This document shows positions 8,275 to 16,680 of a DNA stretch of 43,108 bases, in pieces. The stretch is from Acetobacteraceae bacterium (lineage in GTDB: Bacteria > Pseudomonadota > Alphaproteobacteria > Acetobacterales > Acetobacteraceae): positions 1-43,108 of the forward strand of contig PLXO01000121.1 in assembly GCA_003151425.1 (NCBI GenBank), written 5' to 3'. The notes under the pieces were generated by a model. It made no database searches, had not been told where the DNA came from, and worked only from the letters and a program-made list of their open reading frames with translations. The position numbers were made by a program, and so were the translations under genes. Within the stretch, counting starts at the first letter, position 1. Every line of letters begins with the position of its first letter.

Positions 8275-9429
8275 GGACACGACCACGCGGACGACATCGC
8301 CTACCCCTCCAGCACCGGATTCCTGCTGGTCCATCTGGGATGCCTCGGCGTGTTCTGGAGCGGGATGACCATCTCCGCGGTGGTGCTCGGCGTGGTGCTC
8401 TACCTGGTGCGCATCTTCGCCGTGGGCGCGGGCTACCATCGCTACTTCGCGCATCGCACGTTCCGCACGAGCCGCGTGTTTCAGTTCTGCCTTGCCTTCC
8501 TGGCGCAGACCTCGGCCCAGCGCGGAAGCCTGTGGTGGGCCGCCATGCACCGCCGGCATCACCGATACTCGGACACCGCGGCGGACGTGCATTCGCCGCT
8601 CGTGCGCGGCTTCCTGTACGCCCATGTCGGCTGGATCTTCGTGCCACGCAACAATGATACCGACTACGAAGCCGTCCGCGATCTGAGCCGATACAAGGAG
8701 CTGCGATGGCTCGATCGGCATCACTACGTGCCGGTGATCCTGCTCGGCTTTGCGAGCTGGCTGATCGCCGGGTGGCCCGGACTGGTCGTCGGCTTTTGTT
8801 GGAGCACGGTCGCGCTGTGGCACGCCACATTCAGCATCAATTCGCTGGCCCACCTGGTCGGCCGGCGGCGCTATGTCACCGGCGATCAATCCCGCAACAA
8901 TTGGCTGCTGGCGCTGCTGACCATGGGCGAGGGCTGGCACAACAATCACCACGCCTACCAGGCGTCGGCCCGGCAGGGTTTTCGCTGGTGGGAGTATGAC
9001 CTGACGTACTATGCGCTGTGCGCCCTGTCATGGGTCGGGATCGTGTGGGACCTGCGCGTCCCGCCGAAAGCGGTGATCCGAGGCGAGCAGAAACTGGGAA
9101 CGCTGGTGATCGACAAGGTGGCGTGCCAGCTTGCGGCGTCCTTCCCGATCAAATCCATCGCCAGTCAGGTGCTTGAGACCTTGGCGCGCACGCCGGGCTG
9201 GACCGACCTGAAGGCGCGCCTGCTCTCCGCCAGCATGCGCGCGGAAGCATTTTGGAGCGAGATCGAACCGCCGCAGGTCCCGACACTCGATGAGGTGCGC
9301 CGCTACGCCAGGGCGCGCCTCGCCCAGACACCTTCGCTGGAGGAGATCGCGGTCTCCACGCGGCAGCGGCTGCTGGAGCTGGTCTATTCGCGATTGATCG
9401 AGGCGGCGTCGCCTGCGATCAGCGCATGA
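8218..9429 (+). CDS. Membrane acyl-CoA / fatty acid desaturase
   Basis: This di-iron membrane desaturase (403 residues from the first ATG) probably inserts a delta-9 double bond. All three histidine boxes are present: HRYFAH (74-79), HRRHH (111-115) and HNNHH (241-245). Hydrophobic segments lie around 34-68 and 170-205. About 120 residues follow the last box and membrane region (from about 285), rich in charged helices and longer than in the minimal enzyme; its role is unknown. The start is uncertain because four ATGs occur in a 15-bp repeat. 8218 is chosen as the first, with weak AAGAGAAC upstream. Confidence 0.88.
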   Translation: MSTSPMSTPPMNTPLMSQPGHDHADDIAYPSSTGFLLVHLGCLGVFWSGMTISAVVLGVVLYLVRIFAVGAGYHRYFAHRTFRTSRVFQFCLAFLAQTSAQRGSLWWAAMHRRHHRYSDTAADVHSPLVRGFLYAHVGWIFVPRNNDTDYEAVRDLSRYKELRWLDRHHYVPVILLGFASWLIAGWPGLVVGFCWSTVALWHATFSINSLAHLVGRRRYVTGDQSRNNWLLALLTMGEGWHNNHHAYQASARQGFRWWEYDLTYYALCALSWVGIVWDLRVPPKAVIRGEQKLGTLVIDKVACQLAASFPIKSIASQVLETLARTPGWTDLKARLLSASMRAEAFWSEIEPPQVPTLDEVRRYARARLAQTPSLEEIAVSTRQRLLELVYSRLIEAASPAISA

Positions 9430-9458
9430 TGCCGTGATAACGGCGCCGCACAATAATT

Positions 9459-9565
9459 CTCCCCCTCCCCTTGAGGGAGGGGGGCGGGGGGAGGGGTTCC
9501 CGCGGTACGACGCTTTGATCCGACCCTCGCGGCGACCCCTCCCCCTCCCTCAAGGGAAGGGGGAG
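9459..9565. repeat. C/G-rich inverted-repeat element, short form
   Basis: The left arm starts CTCCCCCTCCCCTTGAGGG and the right arm ends with its complement. The loop contains CGCGGTACGA, as does the copy at 36109-36260. It lies between the desaturase stop and the lipoprotein gene. Confidence 0.8.
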
Positions 9566-9640
9566 AGTGAAATTCCGGCCACGCAAAATAACCCCCGGTG
9601 AAGATGGACAGATGCCGGGGCAGGGACGATATACGCCGCC

Positions 9641-9847
9641 ATGCGTTGGGTATTCCTATTTTCCGGTCTGACCGTCGCCGCGCTGCAAACCGGCTGCGGT
9701 CGCACGCCCCAGTCGTTCGGGATCACCGGCCCCGCCCCGCAAGTGGCGCCGCAGATGACGCCGGACGATACCGTGGTGAGGCCGCCGGGCCTGCCGAATG
9801 GCGACACGGGTTCCGGCGAAGAACAGCGCTTCTATAACTACAATTGA
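9641..9847 (+). CDS. Small lipoprotein-like protein
   Basis: This 68-residue protein has a hydrophobic start (MRWVFLFSGLTVAALQTGC) that ends in TGC, so lipidation at C19 is possible, although the residue three before the Cys is Q rather than the usual L. The mature part is proline-rich and unstructured (PQVAPQMTPDDTVVRPPG) and ends in YNYN. No family is recognised. The stop overlaps the TTG that may start the next gene (TTGA), so coupling is possible. Confidence 0.55.
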   Translation: MRWVFLFSGLTVAALQTGCGRTPQSFGITGPAPQVAPQMTPDDTVVRPPGLPNGDTGSGEEQRFYNYN

Positions 9848-12384
9848 GCCGGCGCAGCATTGAGCCGGCGGCAATTCACAGGCAGACGCAGCGCGGCGCG
9901 GCGCGGCGGAACCCGCTCGACGACCGCCCCATCGCGTACGTGCACCGGTTGCACCGTCACCCCACAATTCGCAACGCCCCCACCACCCGTTCATCGACCG
10001 TCAGCACTTCGATCGCCCGTCCATTGACCGCCAGCACTCCGACCGCCGATCCAGCGACCGCCAGCACTTCGACCAGTCGCGCCGCTCGCTTCGCCCGCGC
10101 CGCCGAGCTGATCACCACCAACCAGCACGCCGCCGCCGAAGCGATCTTTCGCGGCATGCTCACCGACGACCCCGGCGACGCCGAGGCCTTGCACAGCCTG
10201 GGACTGATCTGCCTCGCCGCAAATCGCGCCGCGGAAGCCGCCGCGCTGCTGGCCGACGCCGCCGCTGCCGATCCCGCCTCATCCGCCATTGTCGCCCAAC
10301 TCGGCCTCGCCCTGGCCCGCCTCGGCCGCCGCACCGAGGCCCTCGCCAGCCTGGACCGCGCCATCGCGCTCGACCCCACCCGGGCCGAAGCGCACGACAC
10401 ACGCGGCACCGTCCTGCTGGCGGAACAACGCCCGGCCGACGCGCTCGCCGCCTATGACCGGGCGGTGGCGCTGCGGCCGGACTTCGCCGAGGCCGTCGTG
10501 AACCGCGGCAGTGCCCTGCTGCGTCTTGGCCACGCCGAGGCGGCGCTCGACGCCTTCACCCAGGCGATCGCCCTCAAGCCGGCGCTCGCCGACGCCCATC
10601 TGAACCGCGGCATCGCGCTAAGCCATCTTGGCCGCCACGCCGAGGCGCTCGCCGCAGTCGATCAGACGCTGGCCCTGGCGCCTTCGCACGCCGACGCATC
10701 TAACCTGCGCGGCATTGTGCTGCTGGCCATGGGACGGCTGCCTGAAGCGCTCAGCGGCTTCGCGCGCGCCGTGGCACTGCGCCCGGATTTCGTCGACGCG
10801 CTCTACAACCAGGGGACGGCGCTCTACAATCTGGCGCAACACGCCGACGCCGTGGCCAGCTTCGATCGCCTGCTCGCGCTGCGCCCGGATCACGCCAACG
10901 CGCTGCTCAACCGCGGCAACGCGCTGCTCGGCCTCGGCCGTGTCGAGGACGGGCTCGCCAGCTATCGCGCGGCGCAGGCGCTCGTGCCCGACCACCGGGA
11001 CCTTAACGTCAATATCGGCGCCGCGCTGCAACGCCTCGGTCGTTACGCCGACGCGCTCGCCAGCTTCGACGCCGCGATCGCGCTGGCCCCGGATCATTCC
11101 GCCGCCCACAACAGCCGCGGCAACGCGCTCGCCGCGCTCGAGCGGGTGGAGGAAGCGCTCCCCGCCTATGAGCGCGCGGTGGCGCTCGATCCGACAAACG
11201 CCGAAGCCCACTACAACCGAGCCAATGTGCTGCTGCGGTTCGATCAGCTCGACGATGCGCTCGCCGGCTACGACCGCGCACTGGCGCTACGGCCCGATTT
11301 CGCCGAGGCCTGGCTCAACCGCGGCGCCACGCTCCAGCGTCTGAACCGCCACGCGGCGGCGATCGCCGACTATGCGCGCGTCCAGACGCTGCGCCCCGAC
11401 ATTATCGACGGGCATTGGAACGAAAGCCTGTCGCGCCTCGCGCTCGGCGACTACCGCGAAGGCTGGCGAAAATACGAGTGGCGCTGGCAGCCGGAGGGCC
11501 ACCGCCCCGCCCGGCGCGATTTCGCGGCCCCGCTCTGGCTCGGCGAGACCGACCTCGCCGGGCGCACGCTGCTGGTGCACGCCGAGCAGGGTTTCGGCGA
11601 CACGTTGCAATTCAGCCGCTACCTGCCGCTGCTGCCGCCGGATGCGCAAATCGTCTTCGAGGTCCAGCGCCCGCTACTGCGCCTCATGGCAACACTGTCT
11701 GGGCGGGTGACGCTGGTCGCCCAAGGGGACGCACTGCCGTCCTTCGATCTGCATTGCCCGTTGCTGAGCCTGCCGCTCGCCTGTGGCACCACGCTCGAAA
11801 CGATCCCGCGCCGCGTGCCGTATCTACGCGCCGACCCGGCTGCGGTCGGCGGTTGGCGCGGGCGCCTGACGCAGTTGCCGGGGTTGTGGGTCGGCATCTG
11901 CTGGTCGGGCGATCCGCGGCCTCACCAGCCCGACGCCGGTGCCATCGATCGGCGCCGCTCCACCGCGCTGGCATCCTGGGCGCCGCTCGCCGCGGCGCGT
12001 GGCATCAGCCTGGTGTCGCTGCAGAAAGGCCCGGCTGCGGAACAGATCGCGCGCCCGCCAGGCGGCATGACCATCCACGACTGGACGGCTGAGCTGGACG
12101 ACTTCGCCGACACCGCCGCGCTGATCGAGGCGTTGGACCTGGTGATCACGGTCGACACCGCCACCGCCCATCTGGCCGGCGCGCTGGGCAAGCCGGTGTG
12201 GATTCTGAACCGTTTCGATGCTTGCTGGCGCTGGCTGACCGGGCGCAGCGACTCCCCTTGGTACCCGACCGCAACGCTGTTCCGCCAACCAAGCCCTGGC
12301 GATTGGGGCACGGTGTTCGCCGAGGTCGCCGCGGCATTGTCCGACGTAACGGTGATGCAGGCCCGCCGCGGGCTCACCCCATAG
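9844..12384 (+). CDS. TPR protein with C-terminal GT-B/glycosyltransferase-9-like domain (paralogue D)
   Basis: Up to 846 residues: a Ser/Thr/Pro-rich N-terminus of about 75 residues (three 30-bp repeats), 13 TPR units of 34 residues plus a degenerate one (about 76-555), then a domain of about 285 residues. That domain carries the marks of heptosyltransferase-like GT-B folds: HAEQGFGDTLQFSRYLPLL at its start and DTAALIEALDLVITVDT, then AHLAGALGKPVWILN, near its end. A role in transferring a sugar to protein or polysaccharide is inferred; donor and acceptor are unknown. The start is uncertain: TTG 9844 overlaps the lipoprotein stop, and GTG 9940 is an alternative. Its TPRs are more diverged than those of the three minus-strand paralogues. 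Its 3' end overlaps the convergent paralogue C by 11 bases. Confidence 0.85.
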   Translation: MSRRSIEPAAIHRQTQRGAARRNPLDDRPIAYVHRLHRHPTIRNAPTTRSSTVSTSIARPLTASTPTADPATASTSTSRAARFARAAELITTNQHAAAEAIFRGMLTDDPGDAEALHSLGLICLAANRAAEAAALLADAAAADPASSAIVAQLGLALARLGRRTEALASLDRAIALDPTRAEAHDTRGTVLLAEQRPADALAAYDRAVALRPDFAEAVVNRGSALLRLGHAEAALDAFTQAIALKPALADAHLNRGIALSHLGRHAEALAAVDQTLALAPSHADASNLRGIVLLAMGRLPEALSGFARAVALRPDFVDALYNQGTALYNLAQHADAVASFDRLLALRPDHANALLNRGNALLGLGRVEDGLASYRAAQALVPDHRDLNVNIGAALQRLGRYADALASFDAAIALAPDHSAAHNSRGNALAALERVEEALPAYERAVALDPTNAEAHYNRANVLLRFDQLDDALAGYDRALALRPDFAEAWLNRGATLQRLNRHAAAIADYARVQTLRPDIIDGHWNESLSRLALGDYREGWRKYEWRWQPEGHRPARRDFAAPLWLGETDLAGRTLLVHAEQGFGDTLQFSRYLPLLPPDAQIVFEVQRPLLRLMATLSGRVTLVAQGDALPSFDLHCPLLSLPLACGTTLETIPRRVPYLRADPAAVGGWRGRLTQLPGLWVGICWSGDPRPHQPDAGAIDRRRSTALASWAPLAAARGISLVSLQKGPAAEQIARPPGGMTIHDWTAELDDFADTAALIEALDLVITVDTATAHLAGALGKPVWILNRFDACWRWLTGRSDSPWYPTATLFRQPSPGDWGTVFAEVAAALSDVTVMQARRGLTP
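9994..10083 (+). repeat. 30-bp tandem repeat, three copies
   Basis: Units at 9994, 10024 and 10054 share a (T/G)CGACCG(T/C)CAGCACT(T/C)CGA-type core and encode STVSTSIARP, LTASTPTADP and ATASTSTSRA in frame. Confidence 0.8.
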
Positions 12385-14614
12385 GCACCGACGGCAATAT
12401 AGGGCCGTCGGGCACAGCGCGGGCCGGGTTGCGCAGCGCCGCCACTACCTTGGGTATAACGCTGTCCCAATCACCCGGTTTCGGCTGACGGAACAGTCGG
12501 GCGGTGGGATACCATGGCGAATCGTCACGCTCCGTCAGCCAGCGCCAGCACGAGTCGAAACGGTTGAGAATCCATACCTTCTTGCCAAGCGCGCCGGCGA
12601 GATGCGCGACGGAGGTGTCAACCGTGATCACCAGGTCCAGCGCCTCGATGAGCGCCGCAGTGTCGGCGAAATCGTTCAACTCATCCGTCCAGTCGTGGAT
12701 CCGCAGGCCCGCGGGCGGCGTAGCGGTTAGCGCCGCCGGATTACCTTTCTGCAACGAGACGAAATGTGCACCCACCACACCAGCCAGTGGGGCATATTGT
12801 GCCAGCGTAAATGACCGGCGCTGATCGATCGCATGCGCGGATGGATCATCGCGCCGCGGATTGCCGGCCCAGCAAAGCCCGACACGCAGACCCGCCAGCG
12901 CAGATAGCCGCAAGCGCCACGCGGCGACCGCGGCCACATCCGCCGCGAGATAGGGCACCGTCCGCGGGATGGTCTCGAGCGTCGTGGAAAATGCCAGTGG
13001 CAGACTCATCATCGGGCAGTGGCAGTCGAGCTCGGTGGGTGCTTCGTTGCCGGCCGTCACCATGATATCGGGTCCAAGCGTTGCGAGAAGCCGCCGCAAA
13101 GGTTCCTGCACCGACATGACGACCCGCGCGCCAAGCGCCTGGGCAAGCGTGGCGTAGCGGCAGAACTGGATCGTATCGCCCAGCCCCTGCTCCCAGTGGA
13201 TGAAGAGCGTCTTGCCGGCGATGCTCTCCTGGCCCAGCCAGAGCGGTTTGGCGAACGCGCGCGTGCCGGCGGGCCGATCGAGCTGCTTCCGCCATTCGAA
13301 CAACCGCCATCCGCGATCGAGCTGTCCAAGTGCCAACAGGCAGTGGCTCTGGTTCCAGTTTGCCTCGGCGTGGTCCGGCTTGACCGCGATCGCCCGGTCA
13401 TAGCTCGCCAGCGCGTCGGCGTGGCGCTGCAGATCGGCCAACAGCTTGGCACGGTTGTAGTGCGGCTCAGCATGATCCGGTTGCAGCACGATCGCGCGAT
13501 CACAGCTTGCCAGCGCGTCCTCGTAGCGTTGCAGGTGTGAAAGGACAACGCTACGGTTGACGTATGCGTCGGCATAGCCCGGCTGCAGCGCGATCGCCCG
13601 GTCACAGCTCGCCAGTGCCTCCTCGTAGCGCCCCAGATCCACCAGCACCACGCCGCGATTGGCGTGCGCCTCGGCATGGTCCGGCCGCAGTGCGATCGCC
13701 CGGTCGTGGCTCGCCAGCGCCTCCGGGTGGCGTTGCAGATCCGCTAGCACCACGCCGCGATTGGCGTGCGCGTCGGCGTGGTCCGGCTGGAGCGCGAGCG
13801 CTCGGTCATAGCCGGCCAGTGCCTCCGCGTGACGCCGCAGATCCGTGAGGAGCCTGGCGCGATTGTAGTGCGCCTCGGCATAGTCCGGCCGGAGCGCGAC
13901 CGCCCGGTCATAGTCCGCCAGGGCTTCCTTCCGGCGCTGCAGATCCGCACGCAGCTTTGCACGATTATAGTAGGGCTCCGCAAGGTGCGGCGCGAGCGCG
14001 ATCGCCCGATCAAAGCTCGCCAGCGCGGCTTCGTGCCGCCGCAGACCTGCAAGAACCCCACCGCGATTGGAGTGCGCCTCGGCAAAATCCGGCTTGAGCG
14101 CGATCGCCCGGTCATAGCTCGCCAGCGCCTCCGCGTGGCGTTGCAGATCCGCAAGGACCAAGCCACGATTGCAGTACGCCTTGGCGAAGTCCGGCTGCAG
14201 CGCAGTCGCCCGATCATGGCTCGCCAACGCTTCCGCGAGGCGCCGCAGGGCGCGCAACCCCGTGCCGAGATTGCTGTGCGCCGCCGCATCGTGCTCGCGC
14301 AGGCCAAGTGCCCGGCCGATCAACGCGACGCCCTGCTCTGGTCGGCCGGTTTGCAGCGTCAGGATGCCGGCCAGGTGCAACACATCGAAATGGTCGGGCT
14401 GTTGTCGCAGGACCGCATCGTATATCATTCCGGCTTCAGCAAACTTCCCCGATTGATGCAGCGCACACGCATGTCGGATTTGGTTGTCCAGGGAGATCCG
14501 GCGGCCCAACGGGATTTCGCCGCCCAGGGGGATTTGGTCGCTCGGGCGGATTTGGTCGTCCGGGGAGATTTGGTTGTCCCCGTCGCTGATTATTGGTTGC
14601 GCCGTGGGGATCAT
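12374..14614 (-). CDS. TPR protein with C-terminal GT-B/glycosyltransferase-9-like domain (paralogue C)
   Basis: The 746-residue protein starts with a six-residue repeat region (units like NQISPD, DQIRPS, DQIPLG; residues 11-46). Eleven TPR units and a degenerate twelfth (NQSHCLLALGQLDRGW) follow. From about residue 455 comes the transferase-like domain: LWLGQESIAGKTLFIHWEQG, GDTIQFCRYATLAQ, CWAGNPRRD, then DLVITVDTSVAHLAG and VWILNRFDSCWRWL. It is the last gene of a three-gene minus operon: its ATG shares one base with the stop of paralogue B (TGATG). It meets the plus-strand paralogue D tail to tail, overlapping by 11 bases. Sugar transfer is inferred from the fold; the target is unknown. 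Confidence 0.87.
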   Translation of the reverse strand: MIPTAQPIISDGDNQISPDDQIRPSDQIPLGGEIPLGRRISLDNQIRHACALHQSGKFAEAGMIYDAVLRQQPDHFDVLHLAGILTLQTGRPEQGVALIGRALGLREHDAAAHSNLGTGLRALRRLAEALASHDRATALQPDFAKAYCNRGLVLADLQRHAEALASYDRAIALKPDFAEAHSNRGGVLAGLRRHEAALASFDRAIALAPHLAEPYYNRAKLRADLQRRKEALADYDRAVALRPDYAEAHYNRARLLTDLRRHAEALAGYDRALALQPDHADAHANRGVVLADLQRHPEALASHDRAIALRPDHAEAHANRGVVLVDLGRYEEALASCDRAIALQPGYADAYVNRSVVLSHLQRYEDALASCDRAIVLQPDHAEPHYNRAKLLADLQRHADALASYDRAIAVKPDHAEANWNQSHCLLALGQLDRGWRLFEWRKQLDRPAGTRAFAKPLWLGQESIAGKTLFIHWEQGLGDTIQFCRYATLAQALGARVVMSVQEPLRRLLATLGPDIMVTAGNEAPTELDCHCPMMSLPLAFSTTLETIPRTVPYLAADVAAVAAWRLRLSALAGLRVGLCWAGNPRRDDPSAHAIDQRRSFTLAQYAPLAGVVGAHFVSLQKGNPAALTATPPAGLRIHDWTDELNDFADTAALIEALDLVITVDTSVAHLAGALGKKVWILNRFDSCWRWLTERDDSPWYPTARLFRQPKPGDWDSVIPKVVAALRNPARAVPDGPILPSVPMG
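14477..14584 (-). repeat. 18-bp tandem repeat, six copies, at the paralogue C start
   Basis: Copies begin at 14477, 14495, 14513, 14531, 14549 and 14567 on the plus strand (GATTTGGTCGTCCGGGGA type). They encode six six-residue units on the minus strand near the N-terminus of paralogue C. Confidence 0.85.
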
Positions 14615-16680
14615 CAGCTTCGCAACGAGAGGCCGTTGGCAGGCGAGATTCCGGTGTGGTGCCGACCGACCGCCGGCACATCGCCGCCTGACGTATCACG
14701 GACCAGGTCGTGCAGCGCCGCTGCCACCTCCGCAATGACGCTGTCCCAATCCTCCGGTCTTTGCTGATGCCAGAGTCGGGCGGAGGGATACCAGGGGGAA
14801 TCATCGCGCTCCGACAGCCAGCGCCAGCATGCGTCGAATCGATTGAGAATCCACACCGGCTTGCCGAGCGCCCCGGCGAGGTGCGCGACCGAGGTATCGA
14901 CCGTGATCACCAGGTCCAGCGCCTCGATCAATGCCGCGGTGTCGGCAAAGTCGTGTAGTTCATCGGTCCGGTCGTGGATCGATAAACCCTCGGGCGGGGC
15001 AGCGGCTTGCGCGGCCGCGGTACCTTTCTGCAGCGAGACGAAGTTCGCGCCGGTGACGGCGCCCAGCGGCGCATACTGCACCAGGGCGATCGACCGGCGC
15101 CGGTCGATCGCCTGGCCGGCCGGCTGATCATGTCGCGGGCTACCGGCCCAGCAAAGACCGACACGCAAGCCCACAAGGCCGGCAAGCCGCTCGCGCCAGG
15201 CGGCGACCGCGGCGGGGTCGGCCGCGAGGTAGGGAGTTGCGCGTGGGATCGTCTCCACCGTCGTGCCAAATGCCAGCGGCAGGCTGTTCATCGGGCAGTG
15301 ACAGTCGAATTCGACCGGCGCATCGTTGCCGCCGATGATTTCGGTATCGGGCCCGAGTGTCCCGAGCAGCTTGCGTAACGGATCCTGCACCGCCATCACG
15401 ACCCGCGCGCCAAGCGCCTGGGCCAGCGTGGCGTAGCGGCAGAACTGGAGTGTATCGCCCAGCCCCTGCTCCCAGTGGATGAACAGGATCTTGCCGGCGA
15501 TGCTCGCCTCACCCAGCCAGGGTGGCTGCGGAAATGCGCGATTGCCGACGGGCTTGTCGAGCCGCTTCCGCCATTCGTAGAGCGGCCATCCGCGATCGAA
15601 CTGTCCAAGCGCCAACAAGCAGTGGCTCTGGTTCCAGTGTGCGTTGGCGTAGTCCGGCCGCAGCGCGATCGCCTGGTCATAGCTCGCGAGCGCGTCGGCG
15701 TGGCGGCGAAGCTCCAGCAGGACATTGCCGCGGTTAGAGTATGCCTCGGCATCATCCGCCCGCAGCGCGATTGCCCGATCATGGCTCGCCAGCGCGTCCG
15801 CAGGGCGTTGCAGACGCGCAAGGACCACGCCGCGATTGACGTAGGCGTCGGCATGGTCCGGTCGCAGCGCGATTGCCCGGTCGAAGCTCGTCAGCGCGTC
15901 CGCGTCGCGCTGCAAGTCGGCAAGCAGCTTTGCACGGTTGTAGTGTGCGTCGGCGTGATTCGGTGCCAGTGTGATCGCTCGGTCGTAGCTCGCCAGCGCT
16001 TCTTGCGGGCGTTGCAGATCCGCAAGGACACCGCCGCGGTTGATGTGCGCCTCGGCATTGTCTGGCTGGAGGACGATCGCCCGGTCATAGCTTGCCAGCG
16101 CATCGGCGTGGCGTTGCAGCACTGCTAGAACCGCGCCGCGATTGTAGTGTGCCCTGGCATGGTCCGGCTTGAGCGCGATCGCCAGGTCATAACTCGCCAG
16201 CGCATCTTGGTCGCGCCGCAGACCGGCAAGGATCGCACCGCGGTTGGCGTGGGCCTCGGCATGGTCCGGCCGCAGCGCGATCGCCCGGTCATAGCTTGCC
16301 AGCGCCTCCGCGTGTCGTTGCAGATCCGCCAGCACCATGGCACGATTGTAGTATGCCCTGGCGTAGTCCGGCCGCAGCGCGATTGCGCGGTTGTAGCTTG
16401 CGAGCGCTTCCTCGTGGCGCTGTAACGCGCGCAATCCCGCGCCGAGATCGCTGTGCGCGGCGGCGTTGCGCCCGCTCAGCCGCAGCGCCTTGCCGATTAG
16501 CTCAATACCCTGCTCCGGCCGGCCGGTTTGCAGGGCCACAATGCCGGCCAAGTGCAGCGCATCGGAATTGTTCGGCTGCAAACGCAGTATACTGCCGCAT
16601 ATCATTCCGGCTTCAGCGAGCATTCCCTGTTGATGCAGCGCGCGGGCGCGTCTGATCTGGTCGTGCGGGGCGTTGCTCAT
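14614..16680 (-). CDS. TPR protein with C-terminal GT-B/glycosyltransferase-9-like domain (paralogue B)
   Basis: The 688-residue protein has ten TPR units and a degenerate eleventh, then the transferase-like domain from about residue 385 (LFIHWEQGLGDTLQFCRY ... DLVITVDTSVAHLAGALGKP). Units 1-9 align one to one with those of paralogue A and are nearly identical. Paralogue A has five additional units before the last. The start ATG overlaps the stop of paralogue A by 4 bases (ATGA), and the stop overlaps the start of paralogue C. The tail after the shared RDL-V/I-RD point is a short unrelated segment (TSGGDVPAVGRHH...). Cytoplasmic; no signal peptide. Confidence 0.88.
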   Translation of the reverse strand: MSNAPHDQIRRARALHQQGMLAEAGMICGSILRLQPNNSDALHLAGIVALQTGRPEQGIELIGKALRLSGRNAAAHSDLGAGLRALQRHEEALASYNRAIALRPDYARAYYNRAMVLADLQRHAEALASYDRAIALRPDHAEAHANRGAILAGLRRDQDALASYDLAIALKPDHARAHYNRGAVLAVLQRHADALASYDRAIVLQPDNAEAHINRGGVLADLQRPQEALASYDRAITLAPNHADAHYNRAKLLADLQRDADALTSFDRAIALRPDHADAYVNRGVVLARLQRPADALASHDRAIALRADDAEAYSNRGNVLLELRRHADALASYDQAIALRPDYANAHWNQSHCLLALGQFDRGWPLYEWRKRLDKPVGNRAFPQPPWLGEASIAGKILFIHWEQGLGDTLQFCRYATLAQALGARVVMAVQDPLRKLLGTLGPDTEIIGGNDAPVEFDCHCPMNSLPLAFGTTVETIPRATPYLAADPAAVAAWRERLAGLVGLRVGLCWAGSPRHDQPAGQAIDRRRSIALVQYAPLGAVTGANFVSLQKGTAAAQAAAPPEGLSIHDRTDELHDFADTAALIEALDLVITVDTSVAHLAGALGKPVWILNRFDACWRWLSERDDSPWYPSARLWHQQRPEDWDSVIAEVAAALHDLVRDTSGGDVPAVGRHHTGISPANGLSLRS

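Noticed and set aside
7497-8657. Open frames across the gap upstream of the desaturase
   Set aside because: No ribosome site, family motif or plausible composition; one frame runs out of phase into the desaturase gene.
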